This document shows, one piece after another, positions 12,881 to 22,447 of a stretch of DNA of 64,000 bases. Below the pieces are notes generated by a model. It searched no databases, had not been told where the DNA came from, and saw only the letters and a list, made by a program, of their open reading frames with translations. A program made the translations under genes and the position numbers. This stretch comes from Nageia nagi (taxonomy: Eukaryota; Pinophyta), in NCBI GenBank assembly GCA_050084985.1, contig JBITNC010000001.1, positions 128,588,001-128,652,000 of the forward strand, read 5' to 3'. Numbering within the stretch: position 1 is the first letter of the stretch; each line of letters starts with the position of its first letter.

Positions 12881-14725
12881 TTACCTCACACTCAATGCTG
12901 TGGAGAAAGGAGGCAGAGACGCCGAGTTTGAAATGAAAGAACTGCATTCATCACCAATACATTCGTGAACTGCGAGAGGCATTGGCCTGTCTGGAATTTG
13001 GGGAATTTCAGCATCTCCCTCCAACATCTTCAGCGCCTCAACAATGCTCGGTCTGAATGCCACCATTACATGCGCACACAAAATACCCACTAAAACAAAT
13101 CTCTCCATTATGTTATCAGGACCACTCTTGCCAATTCTTCTGTCAATCACTTGAACAGTTTTGCCTGCTTTTACCAGCTTCCACGCCCAATCAGCTATGT
13201 GATAATCAGAGGCCATATCGGCTGAAGTATCCAAAGCTTTTCTACCGCTCAGAATCTCCAACAAGAGAACTCCAAAGCTGTAGACATCGCTCCGATCTGT
13301 GAGTTGTCCGTACAGAGCATATTCGGGGGCCAAGTAACCGTGGGTTCCTGCGATTCTTGTTGTGAGATGCGATTGCCCTTCTACAGACATCCTTGCAAGC
13401 CCGAAATCGGCAACGCACGCGTTTATTTGATCATCCAGCAGAATGTTGGTGGGTTTGATGTCTCTGTGGTATACAGCTGGTTGGATGCCATAATGCAGAT
13501 AAGCCAATCCCTTGGCTGTGCCGATGGCTATGTTCCTACGCTGCTCCCAATCCAAAGGCGCCCTGTTCTTATTACCCCTCCGTGGAGATGTTCGTCAAGG
13601 CTTCCATTAGCCATGTAATCGTATATCAGAAACCGCTGGCATCCCTCGTCATCGCTAGAAATGCAAAACCCTCTTAAAACAACCAGATTCCGGTGCCTGA
13701 TATTGTTAATGATCTCCACCTCGTTACTGAATTTGGAATCACCTTCTGAAGTGCAGTCTCTGATACTCTTCACGGCGATCTGCCGGCCGTCGGGAAGCGT
13801 GCCCTTATACACAGTCCCAAAACCGCCCTGCCCAATAACATTGGCACCACTGAAATTTTGCGTTGCGTCTTTGATATCTCGTATGTCGAACCAGACCGCG
13901 CCGGTGTTGGGCTTGACGAACTTTTTCAGAAGGCTTCTGTTCATCCTCACGTAACGTTTGTGCACATCCTGGTCGTGGATCCTTACCCACAGACAGTACC
14001 CGGTGCCTAAACTAAAGAGGAAGAGGACGCCTATAGCGAAACCCCAAAGAGTGTAGAATAAAATCCGTGGGTGGGAAGAGGTCTTGCGCAGAAAAGGTAC
14101 GCGGAGTATACAGGAGGTCACTCCTCTGCTGAAAGGCCCTAATTCATTCACCACACCCGCTGCATACAGATTTACGAAATAGTGACATTTCTCACTTGTT
14201 TGGGTCGTAATGTTTTCAATCATGTTGGTTAAGATCTCGTGAACAGCATATCTGCTCTCGCGACACTCGCGGCAGGCAGAGACGGAGGAGACATCTCCTT
14301 TGCACGCCGTATCGAGGGAAGTGTTCCCGACTTTGTCAGCCCAGTTTTGCTTGTTCTGAATGCCGGCGCAGAGGCTGGGACTCGATACATACCGGGATGT
14401 GTTTTTGAAACACATCTGAACCACATTTGACACAAGACCCAGAGTGCTGAGACGTTGCTGGAACATGTTGAGGCACGCAGCGGCAGAGGCGTCGCGGAAG
14501 TTCGAACATTGAGTGATCTCTCAAATATTGAGCAAGCCCAAGGCCAAACACAGTTCTCAATGAAATACAACAATGTGTGACGTCAACAGCAGTTTGGATG
14601 GATCGACAGTCGGATGTGTCGAATGGTATGTGAGTAACATAGTCCAAGTTGATCGGACATTGAGCATGAGCAATTCCCAGTCCCAAACACAGCGTCAATA
14701 AAACCATGAGAACCTTCATCTTCAT
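12881..14725 (-). pseudogene. SPARK-domain receptor-like kinase (At1g11050-like), two frameshifts
   Basis: Intronless gene copy of about 614 codons, near the usual length of this plant family. The start ATG at 14725 opens a signal peptide (leucine-rich, ending IAHA). The cysteine-rich extracellular SPARK domain follows (CPINLDYVTHIPFD, CCISLRTVFGLGLAQYL, then SLCAGIQNKQNWADKVGN, ACRECRES, YAAGVVNELGPFS). A membrane span lies near codons 222-247, then a kinase with IGQGGFGTVYKG, lysine in IAVKSI, HRD in VYHRDIKPTNILLD, DFG in VADFGLAR, and GYLAPEYALYGQLTDRSDVY. It would be an RD-type membrane Ser/Thr kinase. Frame breaks sit near 14494 (one extra base after FELP) and near 13556 (before LDWEQRR). 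All catalytic residues remain, so this is either a recent pseudogene or has base-call errors. It is much more GC-rich than its surroundings. The stop overlaps a perfect GTAAGT (see findings). Confidence 0.9.
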
Positions 14726-15590
14726 CAGGAAATTGTATGGAGTCTCGCTGAATAAGTAGATGATGGGTTAGTTTACCAGGAAGATGCCGAGCTCTATTTT
14801 CCAGATTCGCTAGAATATTACTTGAAGGACACGGTATCCAAAGTCAAGTGAAAAACGTGGCGAGATCTAACGCGGTCACATCCATCTAAGACCTAGGTAA
14901 CCTTCTATGTTAATTCCACTGTTATGCGTAACTAAAAGAATTTTCATAGAAGATTAACATAATTAATAAGAATTATATCAGTCCTACAAAGTCAAATTAT
15001 ATATAGTAGAAGACAGAAAATAATAATAATTGAAATATTCATTTTACTTTGTATTATTGTAGGCTTTTTCAATGGGATAATATCTTAATAAGAAAATTTA
15101 ACTATAATGTATGTATTAAATCCTTCTAAATGATATACATGGTTTTATATATTTTAAATATGTTAGGTAGTGTATGTATATATATATATATGTATGTATG
15201 TTAAATTTTTTAGTTAAAAAAAAAGAGTTTTGAAGGTCTTCAAGAAGTTTTACAAAGAAAGAGTATTAACATATTCTTCGAGTACTTTGAAGTTTCTTGG
15301 ATTGCTTCATTATGCTTTATAAAAAATTAGGTGATTATTTATCATAACAGAAAATATATTATCAAGAGCATAAACATATGCTTACTTTAAATACAAAAAT
15401 CATAGAACCTTGCATTTTAAAACATAGTTACATACTGCATAGTTTTACAATAGCTAACATGCTTCATTTTGCTCTCTTATCAGCATACTAATCATCTTCA
15501 TAGTTTCTAGAGTGGGTTGCAGGTCGCGTAGTTATTTTGTTCTTTTATCTTGTAAAGTGTCATTTTTTTCTTTGGTTTCTAGTACTTCTT
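14726..15590. other. 5' flank of the kinase copy; no gene
   Basis: The first 170 bases upstream of the kinase ATG keep moderate GC content, then the sequence becomes AT-rich. It includes a (TA)n/(TATG)n microsatellite at about 15175-15200. I see no gene and no convincing promoter element. Confidence 0.5.
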
Positions 15591-15599
15591 GTGGGGTAA

Positions 15600-17250
15600 A
15601 CTCATTTTCAAGCTCCCAATTCCTCTCTACTTCCTCTTTATTCATGTTCACTATCTCTCTAAATATAAAACTCTAGTATTTATAGCTTTTATCATTTTTC
15701 ATATAAATTTCTATTTCTCTTACATTCATGCCTTTTTCTAATAGTTCTTCCATTGTGTAATACTCTTTTACTATTATCGAGCCTTCCTTTGTCTCTGTTG
15801 ATCGCATCTCTTGCTGTGCATATTTTTTGTTTGCTTGTTCTTCTTCTTTACTCCCCTCTATCTCATTTGTTGTCTTCTCAATTTCATGTTTCTTTCCATC
15901 CTCACTTTCTCCTTCTTCCTTTGTTGCTTTATTTTCCTCTTCCTTCTTTTATTTCTTCTATTTTGTCATTCTCCATTGTAGTCTTTAGCTTCTTTTCTTT
16001 CCTATTACAATATTTTCTTTGGCATTTAGAGGACATCACATGATTCACATATGCTTTCTTCTCCTCTTTAATACTAGCAAGGGTTGTAGCAGTGAGTTGA
16101 ATAATTTTGATGTTTTGAATCCCTAATGGATTTATGGCATCTGTTTGGGTATTAGGGTGGTCTTCAATCTTTGGTTTTATTGGCAATTTTGGTTGTAGGT
16201 TGGATGGGCTTGTTTGTTGGTGAGGCGTTGGGTTGGGTTGTAGGTCTTGGTTGGGAGCATGGGGGAAACTATGAGCTAGATGCCCATATTCATTGCAAAT
16301 TCAACAACGAAAAGGAATGTGTTCATAATCAATGAGTTGAGTACAAATAATCCCTTTGTTTCAAAGTTGTATTTTCTCTAGAAGAAGATATTTCAAATTG
16401 ATGTATGTGCATATGCATGCATAAGCCAAATTTGTACATGTTTGTGTTAGGTTTGAAGATATCAAGTAGGACCCTAGAGTATTACAATCATAGAAAGAGA
16501 AGATTCATTCCAAAACTCATGAGGTAGAGTAGGGAGTCTTACCTAAATTGGAGTAGTTGTCATTGCTTCATTCTTAGGTCTAAAAGTAGTATGTCATGGT
16601 TTCATGAACAGGATAGCATTGCCATAAAACCAAGGGCTATTTTACAATACTTTCTCCCAATACTCCTTAGAGAAGGAGGTCACCATGAAGTATCCATTGG
16701 TATAATAGCTCATAAAGAATTCCCCCTAGTTTAATGAAAATTACCTAATTTTTTATTACCTTTGGTGATAAATGAGGGTCAAGAAACCTGCAAATGAGGG
16801 TTATGCTTCTAATAGAGCTATTTTCTTATTTATTTTAGGTTATCCAATCGGATAAGAGGGATATACTTGGATGTGAGAATACATCCATAACCATTTTTGA
16901 ATGGGTTGGATTTGGGTAGCCGAAAAGATATACGGGTGTGGTTGGTTTTTTGGAAGGATAACTTCTTTGAAAGATCGAGGGATACAAATCTCTGGTTGCA
17001 ACTCCAAAGCCATGTTTCTTGAAAATCCATTAATCTCTTCTAGTGTTTCCCTCTTTTTGAAACCCTTGCTACACTCTAGCCAATATCTCCATTCACTTCA
17101 TTCGTCGAACCAAGGTTCCCGCTCTGTCACTCAAGCATTTTCCCTACATTTTTTTGTATTTTTAGTTATTTTTGGTTCTATATTCCCTTCCATAATTATT
17201 GTCTAACATCCTTTATTTGCTTAAATTTATATATTCTTTTGTTCTCTTAG
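15600..17250 (-). pseudogene. LINE (L1-type) ORF1 remnant, DUF4283-like plus zinc knuckle
   Basis: Read on the - strand this is the first ORF of a plant L1-type LINE. The N-terminal part starts near 17030 (MDFQETWLWSCNQRF). A DUF4283-type region follows around 16730-16540 (SPWFYGNAILFMKP, then a VRLPYL motif), then a CCHC-like knuckle near 16315-16265 (ICNEYGHLAHSFP; a stop sits inside it and the last Cys is Phe). A proline-, lysine- and glutamate-rich tail runs to about 15600 (LPIKPKIEDHPNTQ, KCQRKYCNRKEKKLKT). Frames are broken in many places. No endonuclease or reverse transcriptase (ORF2) follows toward 14940, so only ORF1 is present. The element ends are not identifiable. Confidence 0.7.
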
Positions 17251-17399
17251 AATAACAAGTGGTACATGTTCCCTCTCATGTTTCCTTAGATAGGTGAATG
17301 ACATGTGAATTAGAAAAAGTATGTAACATACCATAATGTGTATAAAAATTTTATTCTTAAAGCTTAAAACTTAAAACATTATCATTAAAGATTTAGAAT

Positions 17400-17458
17400 C
17401 ACTACTAGGAAAAGGCCTATTAGCATCATTTTTTGTGTTACAAAAATATTTCTAAATA

Positions 17459-17501
<43 letters not shown>

Positions 17502-17600
17502 TCACCTTGCATCGAAAACTTTTTTAAAATTATTTTCATATTTTTTGACATAAATTTCGACACCAAAATTGATGCAAAGTTTGTGTTACATTTCATAAAA
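17400..17600 (+). repeat. Left terminal and subterminal region of the CACTA frame
   Basis: CACTA at 17400-17404, then a subterminal region interrupted by a (TA)n run at 17464-17499. It is related to the inverted right end at 33600-33819. Confidence 0.6.
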
Positions 17601-20084
17601 AAAAATAAAATGAATTTGTCCTATTCATCAATCCACCAATTGATAGCTTACATTCACTTTTTTCTCTATTCATACCGAAAATGATTACCTAATAGCCAAA
17701 TACCCTCTTTGATCTATATATATCAACAAACCCTCCCTAGAATCCTCACATTTCACATGTTTCAGCAAATTTATTTTCTTATATCTTGCTTTGTATTTGA
17801 ATTCCTTAAATTTTAGGTTTCAATCGTAGCCATGTCACCTAAGTAGATAAGAAGCCCATAGAGAAGAAACTAATGGTGGAGAAATCTCAGGTTGCAAAAA
17901 AGAAAACTCCTTCGAAGGGTGATAAGAAATTGCCCAAAGAAGTAGGTGACAAGAAATGGATAGTAACATTGGGAAAAATATATATAATAAATTCAAGTTT
18001 TCAAAACTTGAACCACTAACCCCATTCCTAAACTGGTTCAACAAACCAATATCATTAACCCCCAAAGACCTATTAAATAAGGAACTCTATGATACAAACA
18101 CTAGACCAAAAAAGGGCTTTAGGGGCAAGCATTTTGAGGTAGTTTTATTATGGTGGTTTTTAAATACCTCTATTTTTTGATTAAGTAGTAGTTTTGTTAG
18201 GTGGTGAAAAATCAGCCCTTTAGTGAAAATGAGAAAAAATATTAAAAAAGTGTTAGCAAGAAATTGGGTTCATTTTGATTTTTTTGAGCATAGGGGTTGG
18301 AGGAGAGAGGGTATTTTGTTTATCATTGAGATGAGACAAATACAAGATGAGAGCCAAGGAAAGGAGTTAAAGAGAGGGGATTTCATGCATTTGCAAGATG
18401 AGAGAGGAAAGGGGATACTAACAAAGGACATTGAGGTACCTTAGCATGTACCAACATTATTGATTTGAATGGCATTTAAATATTTTGGCATGAGGTTTAG
18501 TGATGGATAAAGGTGCTTTCAAATATTTAAGACCCCCATTTGTGCTAGTTCTCCATTGTGTTCAACCTATCCATTTGAGAATCCTAAATCAAAATTATGG
18601 AGTTTTAGATAATGCGTATCAATTATGTGATGTATTTATCCTTTCAAAGGAACATGTTGATAGGGAATATAAACAAGATTTTCCTTTACAATAAAAGGGG
18701 ACTATCAAGATCGAAGTTGGGAGGCATCATTACTTTGCTAGCACGATGTAGTGACACCTCATCTATGCTATACCTAAGTTTGGATTTCATTTTGAGGACT
18801 ACATGGTTCACCTCTTCATCACATTTAAAGTGGTAACTCTTGCTTTTCTATGTCCCTTTAATTTCTTGTTTGAAAGTTGAATGTAGGGTGGCTATGTTGT
18901 AAAAGTTGAGGGTTTTATTATTTCTTAGTTTAGGCTAATACCATCATTGGTAACAATGGTTAGATTCTACCTCTTTAACTAAGGGGTTACTAAGCAATTA
19001 CCTTAAAATGGATATAACTCTTTTTTGTGTTTGACGTATCTCATTTTCCTCTTTTCCTTATGATTGCAAGCCAAATTACTATAGGCAATGGTGAGCAATC
19101 TACTATTATATTGATAATGATACTTTTTGAAGAATGATAATAGGATGAAGATGGTAGACTTTGTTTTACCCCTGATATTTGAAGAACATTTAAGATGGGA
19201 TCTTGTATTCATTTTGCATTAGTGTTTATTTTCGTATTTCTTGATAATTAACATTGATTGATGGCTCTATTGAAATTGGGGAGATAAGATCCTTATTAGA
19301 TTGTATGTCTTTTTGTAAATGATCCACAAAAATAAGAACAAGTTTATACATGTAGATATCCTTTTTGTAAATGACATAGAAACAAGAATAAGTATAGATA
19401 TTTTTATGTTATAATAATTAATACATAAATATAAAGACATTTAAGCTTATGTTTCTATACTTTATTGATATAATTTGGGTTATATTTGATGTTGATGCTA
19501 ATATTTGAATTTGAGATAATAACAATGTATAATGATTCATCGGTTACTTGGAAAGTTTCAAGGCATTTCAAGTTATGAAAAATGACATACTTGGTGCTCT
19601 CTTTGCACTTGCAAATTATAAACAACAATGGCATGATTATAAGCATTGACTTGTGAGAAACCACTATGATAAGTATGATAATGATACAAATATAATTATT
19701 AATAGATGCTATCCATTAACAATTCTATCTACATTATCCTATTTAATATGCTATGTTGCTTACCTCTACAATAAGCATAACAAGATATAAAGTTTGGATG
19801 TATTTTCTCGTAGATAACATGTACAAAATATCATGAATTAGAAAAATTAGGTCTAGCTATATTTACAAGCTCTCAAATAATATATCCCCATTATGCTTCA
19901 ACATTATTCATAATGTTACCACACAACCAACTTGGATGCTTAAACTATAGATTAAAATTATAAAGTTTGTAATATGACAAGGCAATTGCAACTATACCAT
20001 ATGACATGAAATGATTTTTTCCTATAGACATAGGCATATAAGATGAAGCAAAATAATTTATACCATATCTTGCTTCAGCTCCTA
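17601..20084. other. Interior of CACTA frame, ORF-like remnants of unknown origin
   Basis: Three short open stretches on the + strand catch the eye: a lysine-rich one near 17868-17975 (EKSQVAKKKTPSKGDKK), one at 18223-18444 (KMRKNIKKVLARNW, then EHRGWRREGILFIIEM), and one at 18500-18694 (ending LCDVFILSKEHVDREYKQDF). I recognise no family. They may be pieces of a host exon or of an old transposon protein. The HRGWRRE segment is a diverged, inverted relative of the 177-bp repeat at 20159-20700. From 18700 to 20084 the sequence is AT-rich with no recognisable feature. Confidence 0.4.
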
Positions 20085-21215
20085 TAACTCCCCTCATTTG
20101 GTTTAGCCTCATCTCTTTGATCTCACCAATACACCAAATGCTAAGTGCACCATATATATTATATGAAATGATCTAAATGCACCTCTCTCCTCCAACCCCT
20201 CAATTCAAAAAATGTGAAATGATAAAAATATTTTAGTGCTTGAAAATAATAGAACATGTTGTGAGCTCCTTCTTTGCTAGTCTTGTAATATTTAATCAAA
20301 AGTAGAAAAAATATATGGTTCCCAAGTGAATATATATATATGAAATGATCTAAATTCACCTCTCTCCTCCAACCCCTCAATTCAAAAAATGCAAAATGAT
20401 AAAAATATTTTGAGTGCTCAAAAATAATAGAACATGTTGTGATCTCCTTCTTTGTTAGTCTTGTAATATTTAATCAAAAGTAGAAAAAATATATGGTTCC
20501 CAAGTGAATATATATATATATATATTCTAAATGCACCTCTCTCCTCCAACCCCTCAATTCAAAAAATGCAAAATGATAAAAATATTTTGAGTGCTCAAAA
20601 ATAATAGAACATATTGTGAGCTCCTTCTTTGCTAGTCTTGTAATATTTAACCAAAATTAGAAAAAATATATCATTCTCAAGTGAATATATATATATAACC
20701 TTTACATAAATAAATTATGATATATGATATGAAAATACTTCTACATCATACATCTTCCACATTGCAGTCCATGAAACTATGTTTGCATCATGTATATTCC
20801 ATATTTTGCTTACATGTTTATTAGTTTTATGTTCTGCTTCAATTTTTCAAAAAGTGCTTCTTAGGTATGTGGATGTGTCTACTTTGTGCTTGTAAATCGA
20901 ATGTTGTGGTAGTAGTAATGTAGAGCATATTTGAATAATTTCATATCATATGATACAATAACATCATTTCAGACTAATATGGTGTAATTAACTCATTTGA
21001 TATCATATGTTGGTGCATTTGGATCATTTTATATTATATGGTGCACTTGATCATGAATATATGTTTATGCATTTGGATCATTTATATCATATAGTACACT
21101 TTATTATGAATATACCTTTATCTTTCATCATTTTCATATATATAAATGGTGATTGATCAGTTCCATTGGACCATCTTTCATCCAGCATCAAAATTTGGCT
21201 CACTTTGATTGAGGT
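20085..21215 (+). repeat. Left part of a duplicated segment (copy 1), cut by copia #2
   Basis: 20090-20150 and 20710-21215 match about 31975-32487 in order and orientation, including the motifs 'CACTTTGATTGAG' at the end and the PPR E-motif-like stretch WMCLLCACKSNVVV near 20870. After copia #2 the same copy resumes at 30634. The 177-bp repeats are present only in this copy. Confidence 0.75.
20159..20700. repeat. Three tandem copies of a 177-bp unit
   Basis: The motif ACCTCTCTCCTCCAACCCC recurs at 20181, 20358 and 20535, exactly 177 bp apart. The units are near-identical over their length, each ending in a short (TA)n stretch that varies in length. On the - strand each unit encodes FFELRGWRREVHLDHFI; 177 is a multiple of three, so the frame is kept across units, and an open frame spans about 20159-20380. 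Confidence 0.9.
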
Positions 21216-21684
21216 TGTTAGAATTTGTAATGAAATATTGTGAATATCTAAATTCCTTGTAAGTTCAATTAATCACTTAAAGGATATGTAGATACCTTAA
21301 GGGATTAATTGAATTCTTTATGTGTGGACTTTGACCTAACCATGGGGTTAGTTGGTAGGTTAAAGTTAGGTCACACATTTATTGTAACCCTAACCTTACC
21401 CTTGGGTTAAAGGGAGGTTAGGGAGGTGCTCTCAAACTATAAATAGAGGGCCTCTCCTCTTGTAACGTATCTAAGTTTTGGAGTAAGATTACTCTACTAG
21501 TTTGTGTAGGAGAGAGGAAGAGAATTGTTGTAAGAGGGGCATACTTGAGAATTGAGATACTAGTTGTGGATGTACTCCCAAGGAGGGAGGAACCACATTA
21601 CACTTGTGTTATCTTGTGTGAATGTTGTGTGATTGAGTTTCCTAGTCTTGGACCTTGAGGATTAGAGTAGTGCTAATTCTCTCA
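21216..21684 (+). repeat. 5' LTR of copia #2
   Basis: 469 bp, TGTTAGAATTTG to TTCTCTCA. It is almost identical to 30157-30628. Confidence 0.96.
21438..21446 (+). promoter_or_regulatory. TATA box of the copia #2 5' LTR
   Basis: TATAAATAG sits 222 bp into the LTR, followed by a pyrimidine-rich stretch, the usual layout of a plant LTR promoter. The 3' LTR has TAAAAATAG at the same place, so only the 5' copy keeps the box. Confidence 0.75.
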
Positions 21685-21686
21685 AT

Positions 21687-21698
21687 TGGTATTAGAGC
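21687..21698 (+). other. Primer-binding site of copia #2
   Basis: TGGTATTAGAGC lies two bases inside the 5' LTR, one C-to-T change from the initiator Met-tRNA complement TGGTATCAGAGC. Confidence 0.88.
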
Positions 21699-22403
21699 TT
21701 GGTGTGGAAGCTCTTCTTCTACATCTTGGAGGTTCTTCATCCTTCTTCATTCCTTTTGGTGTGGAAGCTACATCTTGGTGATCCTTATTCATTCCTCATC
21801 TTACATCCCATTGGTGAGGTAAATTTTAAGAGAAGGTATAAATTTCCTCCTCATTTGGTTATCTTATGGATTATTGCATTAGATACTAACATATTTTGTG
21901 AGATATTGGAGCTTATTTCTTGCAAAATATGATTAAAATGACAATACAAGTATTTTTTTATACTAACCTCTTATGTTAGTAGCATTTTTTTTACAAAAAT
22001 GCTTAATACATGATATACCTTTTTTAAGAGGATACTATGAAATGCAAATATTTTTACTAACATTCTGTTTGTTAGTAGCAACTAAATTCTTGAGGTTTAC
22101 TTTTCTTGTTTAAAGTAAACACAAGTGAAAGTTAATTTATTATATTGAACTTAAATGTATGTGTTGGTTCAATTTATCAATATATGATGAAACTTGCAAT
22201 ATATACTAACATTAATTATGTTATTACTATTTGCTTAAATTTCTCATATATTCTACCATTAGTGAATTATTGATATGTTCCTAAGTAAAGGCATGAACAT
22301 GTACAAAAAATTAGAGAGGAGGACAATTTGTTTTTTGAGTTTTATTAAAAAATTTCAAAGGCTCAATAATATATATATATATTTATTTTTGTTTAAAATA
22401 ATA

Positions 22404-22447
<44 letters not shown>

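Noticed and set aside
12738-12947. - strand open frame of 69 codons overlapping the kinase 3' end
   Set aside because: It overlaps the kinase frame in a different phase and has no recognisable motif; at most its distal part could be an alternative exon.
13057-14430. Several + strand open frames of 63-104 codons (13057-13302, 13304-13618, 13661-13954, 14239-14430)
   Set aside because: They are antisense shadows of the GC-rich kinase coding sequence and show no domain of their own.
15753-16043. + strand leucine/serine-rich open frame that looks like membrane segments
   Set aside because: It is the complement of the lysine/glutamate-rich tail of LINE ORF1; the hydrophobicity is a by-product.
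17433-17684. Open frame spanning the (TA)n run, and a similar one at 22275-22460
   Set aside because: Isoleucine/tyrosine runs come from the (TA)n microsatellite.
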